Positions 21,971 to 31,073 of a stretch of 35,312 nucleotides of DNA are shown here, piece after piece (position 1 is the first letter of the stretch; each line of letters starts with the position of its first letter). Source of the DNA: an uncultured Microbacterium sp. (GTDB lineage: Bacteria > Actinomycetota > Actinomycetes > Actinomycetales > Microbacteriaceae); the NCBI GenBank assembly GCA_913774845.1, contig CAJYJO010000051.1, positions 1-35,312 of the forward strand, given 5' to 3'. The notes beneath the pieces were generated by a model, which was given only the letters and a program-made list of their open reading frames with translations, searched no databases and was not told the origin of the DNA. The position numbers and the translations under genes were made by a program.

Positions 21971-24031
21971 TCAGCGCCCCTCGAACGCCTGGGGCACCGC
22001 CGCGTGCAGCTCGGCGAGCCACGCGCGCGCGTTGCCGTCGGAGGGGGCACGCCAATCCCCACGCGGCGACAGCGACCCCGCCGGCGACACCTTGGGGCCG
22101 TTCGGGATCGCTGACCGCTTGAACTGCGCGAACCCGAAGAACCGCTGCAGGAAGACCTCGAGCCACCTCGCGACGGTGACGAGGTCGTACGCCGGGCGCT
22201 CGCCCTCGGGATAACCGGCCGGCCAGGTGCCGGCATCCGGATCCGACCAGGCGTGCGCCGCGAGGAAGGCGATCTTCGACGGACGAAATCCGAAGCGCAG
22301 AACGTGGTGGAGCGAGAAGTCGTGCAGGTTGTACGGCCCGATCCGGTCTTCGGTCGACTGCATGCGACCGTCCTGACCGGCGGGCACGAGCTCGGGGCTG
22401 ATCTCGGTGTCGAGCACCGACTGCAGCACCTCGACGGTGGCGGGGCTCAGCTCGCCCGCCGAGATCACCCAGCGGATGACGTGCTGGATGAGCGTCTTGG
22501 GGATACCCGGGTTGACCGAGTAGTGGCTCATCTGGTCGCCGACGCCGTAGGTCGACCACCCCAGGGCGATCTCGGACAGGTCGCCCGTGCCGATGACGAT
22601 GCCGCCGCGCTGGTTGGCCAGACGGAACAGGTAGTCGGTGCGCAGGCCCGCCTGCACGTTCTCGAACGTGACGTCGTGCACGGGCTCGCCGGCCGCGAAG
22701 GGGTGCGCCATGCGCGCGAGCATCTCGGATGCCGCGGGCCGGATGTCGATCTCCTCGATCGTGGCCCCGACGGCCTCGGCGAGGGCGATGGCGTTGCGCT
22801 TGGTCTTGTCGCTCGTGGCGAAGCCGGGCAACGTGAACGCGAGGATGTCGCTGCGCGGACGCCCCATGCGATCCATCGCGCGGGCGATGACGAGAAGGGC
22901 GTGGGTGGAGTCCAGGCCGCCGCTGACGCCGAGCACCGGCTTTGGATCGCCGATCGCCTGGAGCCGTTGGACCAGGCCCGACACCTGGATGTTGAATGCC
23001 TCGTAGCAGTCCTGGGCGAGCCGCGCGGGGTCGTCGGGCACGAACGGGAACCGGTCGAGCGCGCGGCGCAGACCGATGTCGGCCGCCGGCGGCGCGAGCT
23101 CGAACGACACGGTGCGGAACTCCGGCGCAGTCGACCGGCGGTTGTCGTCGAACGTGCCTTGGCGCAGACGGTCCTGGCGCAGACGATCGAGATCGACGTC
23201 GGCGACGCTGCGGCGCGGACCGTCGGGGAAGCGCTCCGTCGTGGCGAGGAGCTGCCCTCCCTCGTAGATCATGGTCTGGCCGTCCCAGGAGACGTCGTTG
23301 GTGGACTCGCCCAGGCCGGCCGCGGCGTACGCGTACGCCGCGAGGCAGCGCAGCGACTGCGACTGCGACAGCAGCGAGCGGTCGTCGGCGCGCCCGATCG
23401 TGATGGGGCTGCCCGACAGGTTGGCGAGCACCGTCGCCCCCGCCAGGGCCGCGCCCGACGACGGCGGGATCGGCACCCACACGTCTTCGCACACCTCGGC
23501 GTGCAGGGTGAGCCCGGGCACGTCGACGGCGTCGAACAGCAGATCGGGGCCGAAGGGCACCGTCTCGCCGAGGAGCGCGATGTGCTGGCCCGCCCGGTCG
23601 TCGCCGCGTGCGTACCAGCGGTGCTCGTAGAACTCGCGGTAGGTCGGCAGGTACGACTTGGGTGCGACGCCCAGGATCCGGCCGCGGTGGATCACGACGG
23701 CGCAGTTGAACAGGCGGTTGCCGTGCCGCAGCGGCGCGCCCACGAGCAGCACCGGGAGGAGATCGACGGATGCCGCCACCAGCCGCCCCAACGCCGTCTC
23801 GACCGCGTCGAGCAGCGGATCCTGCAGGACGAGGTCGTCGATCGCGTAGCCGGTGAGACAGAGCTCGGGGAAGACCGCCACCGCCACGCCCTCGGCGTCG
23901 CACGCGCGGGCGGACTCGAGGACGGCGTCGGCGTTCGTGGCCGGATCGGCGACCGCGACGGGAATGGTGCAGGCGGCGATCCGGGCGAAGCCGTGCCGGT
24001 AGACGCTCTCGAACGGCAGATCGGTGATCAC
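21971..24031 (-). CDS. nadE: NadE, glutamine-dependent NAD+ synthetase
   Basis: The 686 residues give the full-length two-domain enzyme typical of actinobacteria. The N-terminal nitrilase-type glutaminase has Glu in VFPELCLTGYAIDD, Lys in GVAPKSYLPTYREFYE and the nucleophile Cys in HAEVCEDVWVP. The C-terminal synthetase has the PP-loop GVSGGLDSTHALL and downstream GTGDLSEIALGWSTYG. It converts deamido-NAD+ to NAD+ using ATP and glutamine, in the cytosol. The start is the GTG at 24031, 6 nt after a CAGACT hexamer (24038-24043), so leaderless. The divergent nuclease/helicase gene begins 110 bp away. Confidence 0.95.
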   Translation of the reverse strand: MITDLPFESVYRHGFARIAACTIPVAVADPATNADAVLESARACDAEGVAVAVFPELCLTGYAIDDLVLQDPLLDAVETALGRLVAASVDLLPVLLVGAPLRHGNRLFNCAVVIHRGRILGVAPKSYLPTYREFYEHRWYARGDDRAGQHIALLGETVPFGPDLLFDAVDVPGLTLHAEVCEDVWVPIPPSSGAALAGATVLANLSGSPITIGRADDRSLLSQSQSLRCLAAYAYAAAGLGESTNDVSWDGQTMIYEGGQLLATTERFPDGPRRSVADVDLDRLRQDRLRQGTFDDNRRSTAPEFRTVSFELAPPAADIGLRRALDRFPFVPDDPARLAQDCYEAFNIQVSGLVQRLQAIGDPKPVLGVSGGLDSTHALLVIARAMDRMGRPRSDILAFTLPGFATSDKTKRNAIALAEAVGATIEEIDIRPAASEMLARMAHPFAAGEPVHDVTFENVQAGLRTDYLFRLANQRGGIVIGTGDLSEIALGWSTYGVGDQMSHYSVNPGIPKTLIQHVIRWVISAGELSPATVEVLQSVLDTEISPELVPAGQDGRMQSTEDRIGPYNLHDFSLHHVLRFGFRPSKIAFLAAHAWSDPDAGTWPAGYPEGERPAYDLVTVARWLEVFLQRFFGFAQFKRSAIPNGPKVSPAGSLSPRGDWRAPSDGNARAWLAELHAAVPQAFEGR

Positions 24032-24140
24032 GGATCCAGTCTGTCAGGACCCTCCGTCCTCGGCGTATCCCGGTTGCGCGACCGAGACCGCTGTGGACGG
24101 ATCGCACCGATGTCGGTGGCCCCGATTAGCGTGGGACACC

Positions 24141-27100
24141 ATGCGGTACATCGAACAAGACGGGCGGATCGTCTGGAGCGCCAGCGATCTCAAGGCGGCG
24201 GCCGAGTGCGAGTTCGCCTGGCTCCGGGCGATCGACGCGAAGATCGGCCGCATCGCTCCCGTCGACGATCCCGAAGACGCCACCCTCGAACGCGCGGCCC
24301 GTCTCGGCACCGCCCACGAGCTCCGCGTGCTCGACGACTACCGCGCCCGCTTCGGCGACGCGGTGCGCGAGATCCCCGCGGCACGCTCCTCCGATGCCGT
24401 CGCGCTCGCCGAGTCCGTGCGCCTGACCGATGCCGCTCTGGCCGACCCGGGCGCCGAGGTCGTCTATCAGGCGGCGTTCGCGACCGACGAGTTCGTCGGC
24501 TTCGCCGACTTCCTCGTCCGCGCCGACGCCGCCGGAGTCGACGGCGTCCGCCCGTGGGTCGTGCAAGACACCAAGCTCGCACGCCGCGCGCGGGTCACCG
24601 CGCTCATGCAGCTCGCAGCGTACGTCGATCAGCTCGACCGTCTGGGCGTCGCTCGTGCCGACGACGTGCAGCTGCTCCTCGGCGACGGCACGACCAGCAC
24701 CCACCGCGTCGACGACCTTCTCCCGGTCTTCGGCCTGCGGCGTGAGCGCCTGCGGGCGCTGATCGCCGACCGCCGCGTCGACGAGGGGCCCGCCGGTGCC
24801 GTCATCGCCTGGGGCGACGGCCGCGGCGACCTCGACGTCGTCGCGTGCGGGCGCTGCGCGACGTGCGAGCTCGAGGTCGTGGCGCACCGCGACCTCCTCC
24901 TCGTCGCCGGCATGCGGCCGGTCCAGCGCGACCTACTGCGCGCGGGCGGCATCCGCACGATCGACGATCTCGCCGCTGCCGCCTCACCGCCGGCGGCGAT
25001 GAGCGCCGACACCTTCGCCTCCTTGCGCACGCAGGCCCGTCTGCAGCTCGACAGCCCGGCGGGCGTCCCCGCAGCCGACGCCCCCCAACATGCCGTGCCC
25101 ACCTTCGAGGTGGTCGCGCCCTCCTCGCTCGGCGTCCTGCCGCGTCCCGATCACGGCGACCTCTTCTTCGACTTCGAGGGCGATCCGCTCTACACCGAGG
25201 GGCGCGGCGAGCAGTGGGGCATCGACTACCTCTTCGGCTGGGTCGACACCCGCGAGGTCTACGGGGCGCTCTGGGCGCACTCCTTCGACGAGGAGCGGGC
25301 GGCGCTCGAGCGCTTCCTCGACATGGTGGCGCTGCGTCGTCGGCAGTACCCCGACATGCACATCTACCACTACGCCCCCTACGAGCCGACGCACCTGCTC
25401 ACGATGGCGGCCCGCTACGGGGTGCGCGAGGCCGACGTCGACCGCCTCCTGCGCGACGGCGTCTTCGTCGATCTCTACCCCGTCGTGCGCCGCGCGCTGC
25501 GCGTCGGATCGCGGTCGTACTCCATCAAGAAGCTCGAACCGCTCTACATGGGAGTCGAGGTTCGCACGAGCGACGTGCAACGCGGCGACGACTCGATCGT
25601 GAAGTACGTCGAGGCACGGGCGCTCGCGGCCGACGGCGATGCCGAGGGCGCGCAGCGCGTGCTCGACGATCTCGCCGACTACAACCGCTACGACTGCGTC
25701 TCGACGCGCCGGCTGCGCGACTGGCTCGTCGATCGCGCGCGCGAGTCGGGAGCCGTTCCGGCCCGCGGCGCCGAGCCCGACGAACAGGCGTACGAGCCCT
25801 CGACGCGCGCGACCTCGCTGCAGCGGTGGGCCGCCGATGCCACCGAGCCCGATGCGACCGCGCTGCGTCTCGCCGCCGCCGCGATCGACTACTACCCGCG
25901 CGAAGAGAAGACCTACTGGGCCACGCACTTCCTGCGCCTGCGCGAGCCGGTGTCGGTGTGGGAAGAGACGCGCGACGTCGTCGTGGTCGACGCGGCCCGC
26001 TCCCGGGTCGTGGCCGACTGGCACTTCGCCGAATCGGGGCGCGGCTCCGAGCGCCGCCTCGTCGAGCTGCGCGGCGAGCTCGCCCCGGGCACTCGCCTGA
26101 GCGTGGATGCCGAGCCCTTCGCCGTCTACGACCTCCCGGCGCCCTTCCCGCTCGACGTCCGCCCGCGCTGGATCCACGGCGCGCGACGGGTGACGGTGCG
26201 CGAGGTGCTCGACGACGGGGTCATCGTCGAGGAGATCGCCGCCGACGGCGTCACGTGGGACGAGCTGCCTCTCGCCCTCACCCCGCCGGCCCCGCCGCGC
26301 GCCGGCAACCAGCAGAAGGCCATCGATGCCTGGGCCGACGCGGTGCTCGCCGCGGCTCCCCGCATCCCCGAGGGGGCGGCCGCCGACATCCTGCGCCGGG
26401 TGCCCCCGCGCACGCGCACGGGGACCCTCGCCCCGGTGACCTCCGTCGACGGCGCCGCCGGCGACGACGAGGTCGCCGCCATCGCGCGCAGCGTCGCCGA
26501 TCTCGACCACAGCTACCTCGCCGTGCAGGGCCCTCCGGGGACGGGCAAGACCTACGTGGGCTCGCACGTCATCGCGCGTCTCGTCGCCGAGCGCGGCTAC
26601 CGCATCGGCGTGGTGGCGCAGTCGCACGCGACGATCGAGCACATGCTCGATCAGGTCATCGCGGCCGGGGTACCGGCATCCCGGGTCGGCAAGGCCCCGA
26701 AAGACGCGAACGCTTCCCACGCGTTCACGGTCCTGCCCAAGAACGGCGTCGCCGCCTTCACGAACGAGAACGCCGCGCACGGATTCGTCGTCGGCGGGAC
26801 CGCGTGGGACTTCAGTCACGAGGCCCGCATCCCGCGGGGGAGTCTCGACCTGCTCGTGATCGACGAGGCGGGGCAGTTCTCCCTCGCCTCGACGATCGCC
26901 GTCTCGCTCGCTGCGCAGCGCCTGCTGCTGCTGGGCGACCCGCAGCAGCTGCCGCAGGTGAGTCAGGGCACGCATCCCGAGCCGGTCGATACGTCGGCAC
27001 TGGGGTGGATCATCGACGGGGCCGAGGTGGTGCCGCCCGAGCTCGGCTACTTCCTCGCACGGACGCGCCGGATGCACCCGGCCGTGGCCGAGCCGGTGTC

Positions 27101-27707
27101 GCGTCTGTCGTACGAGGGACGCCTCGCAGCCCACCCCTCGACCGCCCTGCGCCGACTAGAGGGGGTCGAGCCGGGCGTGCACGTCGTCCCCGTGCGCCAC
27201 CGCGGCAACTCCACGTGCTCGGTCGAGGAGGCCGACGAGGTCGTGCGTCTGGTCGCCGGGCTCGTCGGCCGCGAGTGGATCGGCGCCGAGGGCGGCGCGG
27301 GCGACTCCGCGACCGTGTGCGAGGCGCGAGCGCTCCGCCCCGACGACGTCATCGTGATCACGCCCTACAACGCCCAGCAGGTCGCCGTCGAAGAGGCCCT
27401 CGCCGCGGCCGGTCTCGCCGATGTGCCGGTGGGGACGGTCGACCGATTCCAGGGCAAGGAGGCCGTCGTCGCGATCCTCACCATGGCGGCGTCATCCGGC
27501 CGGGAAGCCCCCCGGGGTCTGGAGTTCCTCCTGCTGCGCAACCGCATCAACGTCGCGATCTCGCGTGCCATGCAGGCGGCGTACGTCGTGTACTCGCCCG
27601 CTCTGCTCGACGACCTGCCGCGCACGCCCGAGGGCGTGGCGCGCCTGAGCGGCTTCGCCCGCCTGGTCGACGCGAGCGCCGTGCGCGAACCTCAGGCGGT
27701 GACGTGA
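24141..27707 (+). CDS. TM0106-type RecB-like nuclease fused to a UPF1-like SF1 helicase
   Basis: The 1188 residues contain three parts. Residues ~1-280 resemble the TM0106 RecB-family nuclease, with YQAAFATDEFVGFADFLV followed by VQDTKLARRARVTALMQLAAYV, the PD-(D/E)XK-like core. Residues ~335-540 resemble an RNase H/DnaQ-like fold, with DLFFDFEGDP at the start and YNRYDCVSTRRLRDWL near the end. Residues ~770-1175 are an SF1 helicase: Walker A GPPGTGKT at ~797-804, DEAG at ~908-911, GDPQQLPQV, DRFQGKEAVV and NVAISRA. These motifs place it close to UPF1/Dna2-type 5'-3' helicases. It is probably a DNA or RNA processing enzyme; the physiological role is unknown. The ATG at 24141 lies 8 nt after TAGCGT (24127-24132). 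Confidence 0.88.
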   Translation: MRYIEQDGRIVWSASDLKAAAECEFAWLRAIDAKIGRIAPVDDPEDATLERAARLGTAHELRVLDDYRARFGDAVREIPAARSSDAVALAESVRLTDAALADPGAEVVYQAAFATDEFVGFADFLVRADAAGVDGVRPWVVQDTKLARRARVTALMQLAAYVDQLDRLGVARADDVQLLLGDGTTSTHRVDDLLPVFGLRRERLRALIADRRVDEGPAGAVIAWGDGRGDLDVVACGRCATCELEVVAHRDLLLVAGMRPVQRDLLRAGGIRTIDDLAAAASPPAAMSADTFASLRTQARLQLDSPAGVPAADAPQHAVPTFEVVAPSSLGVLPRPDHGDLFFDFEGDPLYTEGRGEQWGIDYLFGWVDTREVYGALWAHSFDEERAALERFLDMVALRRRQYPDMHIYHYAPYEPTHLLTMAARYGVREADVDRLLRDGVFVDLYPVVRRALRVGSRSYSIKKLEPLYMGVEVRTSDVQRGDDSIVKYVEARALAADGDAEGAQRVLDDLADYNRYDCVSTRRLRDWLVDRARESGAVPARGAEPDEQAYEPSTRATSLQRWAADATEPDATALRLAAAAIDYYPREEKTYWATHFLRLREPVSVWEETRDVVVVDAARSRVVADWHFAESGRGSERRLVELRGELAPGTRLSVDAEPFAVYDLPAPFPLDVRPRWIHGARRVTVREVLDDGVIVEEIAADGVTWDELPLALTPPAPPRAGNQQKAIDAWADAVLAAAPRIPEGAAADILRRVPPRTRTGTLAPVTSVDGAAGDDEVAAIARSVADLDHSYLAVQGPPGTGKTYVGSHVIARLVAERGYRIGVVAQSHATIEHMLDQVIAAGVPASRVGKAPKDANASHAFTVLPKNGVAAFTNENAAHGFVVGGTAWDFSHEARIPRGSLDLLVIDEAGQFSLASTIAVSLAAQRLLLLGDPQQLPQVSQGTHPEPVDTSALGWIIDGAEVVPPELGYFLARTRRMHPAVAEPVSRLSYEGRLAAHPSTALRRLEGVEPGVHVVPVRHRGNSTCSVEEADEVVRLVAGLVGREWIGAEGGAGDSATVCEARALRPDDVIVITPYNAQQVAVEEALAAAGLADVPVGTVDRFQGKEAVVAILTMAASSGREAPRGLEFLLLRNRINVAISRAMQAAYVVYSPALLDDLPRTPEGVARLSGFARLVDASAVREPQAVT

Positions 27708-27742
27708 GCCGGGCCGCCGACGCGAGCCTCAGGCGGTGCCGT
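27685..27742. repeat. 21-bp direct repeat spanning two convergent gene ends
   Basis: Copies at 27685-27705 and 27722-27742 match at about 19 of 21 bases. The first is the last coding sequence of the nuclease/helicase gene; the second is the end of upp read from the other strand. Whether this is a duplication or chance in GC-rich DNA cannot be settled by eye. Confidence 0.55.
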
Positions 27743-28361
27743 AGAGCCGGTCGCCGGCGTCGCCGAGACCGGGCACGATGTAGCCCTTCTCGTTGAGGCG
27801 CTCGTCGACGGCGCCGAGCACGAGGGTGACATCGTGCCCCTCGACCTGCTTCTCGATCGCGGCGACGCCCTCGGGTGCCCCGAGCAGGCAGATCGCGGTG
27901 ACGTCCTGGGCCCCGCGGGCGAAGAGGAAGTTGATCGCGGCGCCGAGGGAGCCGCCGGTGGCCAGCATCGGGTCGAGAACGAAGCACTGGCGGTCGCTGA
28001 GGTCGTCGGGGAGGCGCTCGGCATACGTCGTCGGCTCGAAGGTCTCCTCGTCGCGGACCATGCCGAGGAAGCCGACCTCGGCGGTCGGGACCAGGCGCAC
28101 CATGCCCTCGAGCATGCCCAGGCCCGCGCGGAGGATCGGCACGACGATGGGGCGGGGCTCGCTGATCTTCACGCCCATGGTCGTGGTGACGGGCGTCCGG
28201 ATCTCGATCGGGTCGACGCGCACGTTGCGGGTCGCCTCGTACGCGAGGAGCGTCACGAGCTCTTCGGTGAGCTGGCGGAACACCGGCGACGACGTCTGCA
28301 CGTCGCGCAGCACCGTGAGCTTGTGGGTGATGAGGGGGTGGTCGGCGACGTGGACACGCAT
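27729..28361 (-). CDS. upp: Upp, uracil phosphoribosyltransferase
   Basis: This 210-residue pyrimidine-salvage enzyme makes UMP from uracil and PRPP. It shows the standard Upp pattern: [31 protein letters not shown], the PRPP loop [15 protein letters not shown], and the uracil-binding C-terminus [17 protein letters not shown]. The ATG at 28361 lies 7 nt after TAGCCT (28369-28374, minus strand) and lacks a ribosome site. It is divergent from tadA with 57 bp between starts and convergent with the nuclease/helicase gene. Confidence 0.95.
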   Translation of the reverse strand: MRVHVADHPLITHKLTVLRDVQTSSPVFRQLTEELVTLLAYEATRNVRVDPIEIRTPVTTTMGVKISEPRPIVVPILRAGLGMLEGMVRLVPTAEVGFLGMVRDEETFEPTTYAERLPDDLSDRQCFVLDPMLATGGSLGAAINFLFARGAQDVTAICLLGAPEGVAAIEKQVEGHDVTLVLGAVDERLNEKGYIVPGLGDAGDRLYGTA

Positions 28362-28418
28362 AGGCTCAAGGCTAACCGCTTCCCCCGCCCCGCTCAGCCC
28401 CCGTTCCCCGGAGCCTCC

Positions 28419-28880
28419 GTGATCCCGACCGCCCCCGACCTGGCCGCGATGCGTCGGGCGTTCGCGCTCGCCGACGCGGCGGCGGCCGACGGCGACGTGC
28501 CCGTGGGTGCGGTCGTGATCGACGCCGAGGGACGCGTCATCGGCGAGGGCCGCAACCTCCGCGAGGCGACCCACGACCCCACGGCGCATGCGGAGATCGT
28601 GGCGCTGCGGGAGGCGGCATCCCGGATCGGCACGTGGCACCTCGCCGACTGCACCCTCGTGGTCACCCTCGAACCGTGCGTCATGTGCGCGGGGGCCATC
28701 CTGCAGGCGCGGGTGCCCCGGGTGGTGTTCGGATCGTGGGATGCCAAGGCCGGCGCCGCGGGGAGCATGCACGACCTGCTGCGCGACCGTCGGCTGCCGC
28801 ACCGCGTCGAGGTGATCGGCGGGGTCGAGGAGGAGCAGGCGGCGGCGCGACTGAAGACCTTCTTCGAGCAGCGCCGCTGA
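28419..28880 (+). CDS. tadA: TadA, tRNA(adenine-34) deaminase
   Basis: The 153 residues have the zinc deaminase motifs His57-Ala-Glu59 (HAE) and Pro86-Cys87..Cys90 (PCVMC). The TadA-specific stretch DVPVGAVVI precedes them, and [15 protein letters not shown] follows. It converts A34 to inosine in tRNA-Arg(ACG), an essential decoding step. The start is taken as GTG 28419 with a weak GGAG 5 nt before; the ATG at 28449 is possible and would shorten the protein by ten residues. The gene ends 4 bp from the convergent oxidoreductase gene. Confidence 0.92.
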   Translation: MIPTAPDLAAMRRAFALADAAAADGDVPVGAVVIDAEGRVIGEGRNLREATHDPTAHAEIVALREAASRIGTWHLADCTLVVTLEPCVMCAGAILQARVPRVVFGSWDAKAGAAGSMHDLLRDRRLPHRVEVIGGVEEEQAAARLKTFFEQRR

Positions 28881-28884
28881 CCGC

Positions 28885-29814
28885 TCAGCGCGGCAGCAGC
28901 GGCAGGACCTCGGCGCCGATCTGGTCGGCGTGGTCGACGTCGCGGAGGTCCATGAGCTGGAAGTACACGCGCTCGGCCCCCAGCCCCCGCAAGCGTTCGA
29001 CCTTCTCGGCCACCTGCTCGGGCGTGCCGATGATGTTCGCCCCGTCGTCGAACTGCTCGCGGGTGCGCCCGATCGCTTCGAGGCGGCGCGCGATCCCGGC
29101 ATCGTCGGAGCCGACGACGGTGGGGAGCGCGACCGAGAGCTTCAGGGTCGAGGGGTCGCGGTCGATCGCCTCGCACGCGGCGCGCACCACCGCGAACTTC
29201 TCGGCGACGACGTCTTCGGCGACGAAGCCGATGTTGAACTCCGTCGCGTACCGCGCGGCCAGCGCCGGGGTGCGCTTCGGTCCGCCGCCGCCGACGATCA
29301 CCGGCAGGGGGGACTGCACGGGCTTGGGCAGCGCCGGCGCCCGGTCGAGGCGGTAGTGCTCGCCCTCGAACGTGAAGGTCTCGGCATCCGGGGTCGACCA
29401 CAGGCCCGTCACGACCTGCAGCTGCTCCTCGAGGAGGTCGAAGCGTTTGGCCGGGAAGGGGATGCCGTACGCCTCGTGCTCGCGGGAGAACCAGCCGGTC
29501 CCCAGGCCCAGCTCCACCCGCCCGCCCGACATCGCGTCGACCTGGGCGACCTGGATCGCGAGGATGCCGGGCACGCGGTACGTCACCGACGAGACCAGGG
29601 TGCCGAGGCGGATGCTCGAGGTCTCGCGCGCGAGACTGGCCAGCGTCGTCCAGGCGTCGGTCGGTCCGGGGAGCGGATCGCCCTCGCCCATGCGCAGGTA
29701 GTGGTCGGAGCGGAAGAAGCCGTCCAGACCGTGCCGCTCGGCCGAGCGCGCGAAGGCGAGCTGGTCGTCGTAGGTGAAGCCCTGCTGGGGCTCGGTGAAC
29801 AGGCAGTACTCCAC
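28885..29814 (-). CDS. Luciferase-like (LLM class) F420-dependent oxidoreductase
   Basis: This 309-residue TIM-barrel protein of the bacterial luciferase-like superfamily contains blocks typical of actinobacterial F420-dependent members: [52 protein letters not shown] and [19 protein letters not shown]420 rather than FMN is inferred from overall similarity; the substrate is unknown. GTG 29814 has a GGGAG site upstream and is the only plausible start near the N-terminus. It lies 24 bp downstream of the alpha/beta hydrolase gene on the same strand, so the two form an operon. Confidence 0.85.
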   Translation of the reverse strand: MEYCLFTEPQQGFTYDDQLAFARSAERHGLDGFFRSDHYLRMGEGDPLPGPTDAWTTLASLARETSSIRLGTLVSSVTYRVPGILAIQVAQVDAMSGGRVELGLGTGWFSREHEAYGIPFPAKRFDLLEEQLQVVTGLWSTPDAETFTFEGEHYRLDRAPALPKPVQSPLPVIVGGGGPKRTPALAARYATEFNIGFVAEDVVAEKFAVVRAACEAIDRDPSTLKLSVALPTVVGSDDAGIARRLEAIGRTREQFDDGANIIGTPEQVAEKVERLRGLGAERVYFQLMDLRDVDHADQIGAEVLPLLPR

Positions 29815-29838
29815 GTGGTGGCTCCCGGGGTCGCGGTG

Positions 29839-30951
29839 TCAGTCGGCCGAACGCAGGATGATCGCCTCGGTGGGCGGCGTCGGATCGGCCGGGCGACCGA
29901 CGTATCCGATGTGCTCGAGCAGGGCCCGGCGGAACTGCGCGGGACGCTCGAGGTGCACGGAGTGACCGGCTCCCTCGACGGCGACCTCGGTCACCGCGCC
30001 GCCCGCCGCAGCGTACGCGTCGAGGACGTCGCGGGTCTGCGAGACCATGGGCTGCGCGGGGGCGACGTCGGCACCGGGCCAGTCGGGGATCACGCCCAGG
30101 GCGCCCAGGTGGTGGGGGTCGGAGAACGACGCGTCGGAGACCACGGCGTCGGCGGTTCCGTGGATCCACAGGACCGCGGGCTTGCGATCGAGGTCGACGA
30201 TGCCCGAGACGTCGAAGTACTTCGGTGCGAGCGTGTTCAGCACGCCGGTGGTGCCGGGCGCGAAGCCGGGCCACGTCGAGGTCGCGACGACGTCGCCGGG
30301 GTAGTTCCCGCCGGCGGTCGAGGTGGAGAGCATCGCCTCGACCCACACGTCCTCGTGCCCGCTCTCGTACCCGGGGGCGACGTAGGTGGAGCGGAAGACC
30401 GACCGCGGCGACGTCGGGGCGTCGGCGGAGGTGTCGTGGTCGATCAGGCGCTGCACGAAGTCGGGGTTCGCCGCGCCGGCACCCACGCCGGCATCCTCGT
30501 CGTTCACGCGCGAGCCGTCGCGGCGCGTGCCACCGAAACCGTAGGGCGAGACGGGCGCCTGCAGGGTGAGCGAGCGCGCCGGGTGCTCGAGGGCGTACTG
30601 CAGCACGACGGCGCCGCCCAGCGCCCAGCCGACCAGGTGCGCGTCGGCCGCGCCCAGCGCGTGCAGGGCCGCGAAGAGATCGTCGCTGAAGTCGCGCACG
30701 CCCCGGGTCGCGTCGATGGGCGAGTGCTCCGTGCGACCGAAGCCGCGCAGATCGACCGCGAGCACGCGCAGGTCGCTGGGGAGGTCCTGCATGATCTCCT
30801 GCCACAGCAGAGAGGAGGCGACGCTGCCGTGCACGAACACGACGGTCTGGTCGGGGGCCGTGGCCTCGTCGTCGCCGACGCGTTCGAGCACGTTGACGCC
30901 CAGCCGGTCGGTCTCGACCAGTCGGGCGCGGATGCCGTCGAAGAGAGTCAT
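29839..30951 (-). CDS. Alpha/beta-hydrolase-fold protein with Ala at the nucleophile position
   Basis: The 370 residues show a standard alpha/beta hydrolase: VVFVHGSVASSLLW (oxyanion region, His41-Gly42), LAVDLRGFGRTEHS, the nucleophile elbow, HGTADAVV (acid Asp) and GAGHSVHLERP (catalytic His). At the elbow the sequence is VGWALGG: residue 110 is Ala (codon GCG) where active hydrolases have Ser, Cys or Asp. It may therefore be a non-hydrolytic member, use another residue, or have lost activity. The region between the elbow and the Asp is long (~150 residues) and suggests a large lid. A GGAGG ribosome site lies within a GGAGGaCCTCC palindrome before the ATG at 30951. It is first gene of an operon with the F420-type oxidoreductase. 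Confidence 0.82.
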   Translation of the reverse strand: MTLFDGIRARLVETDRLGVNVLERVGDDEATAPDQTVVFVHGSVASSLLWQEIMQDLPSDLRVLAVDLRGFGRTEHSPIDATRGVRDFSDDLFAALHALGAADAHLVGWALGGAVVLQYALEHPARSLTLQAPVSPYGFGGTRRDGSRVNDEDAGVGAGAANPDFVQRLIDHDTSADAPTSPRSVFRSTYVAPGYESGHEDVWVEAMLSTSTAGGNYPGDVVATSTWPGFAPGTTGVLNTLAPKYFDVSGIVDLDRKPAVLWIHGTADAVVSDASFSDPHHLGALGVIPDWPGADVAPAQPMVSQTRDVLDAYAAAGGAVTEVAVEGAGHSVHLERPAQFRRALLEHIGYVGRPADPTPPTEAIILRSAD

Positions 30952-31073
30952 GGGAGGTCCTCCGTGTCGCTCACCGGTGCCCCGGTACACCGCGTCCCGA
31001 GCCTAACGCGCCCCTCTCGCAGAAGCACTCGGGCTTGTCCCAGGCGCGGGGCGCACTTCATAGACTGGGGCGC

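Noticed and set aside
30953-30963. GGAGGTCCTCC palindrome as an operator
   Set aside because: It is the ribosome site of the hydrolase gene read with its complement; an 11-bp palindrome alone is not enough for an operator call.
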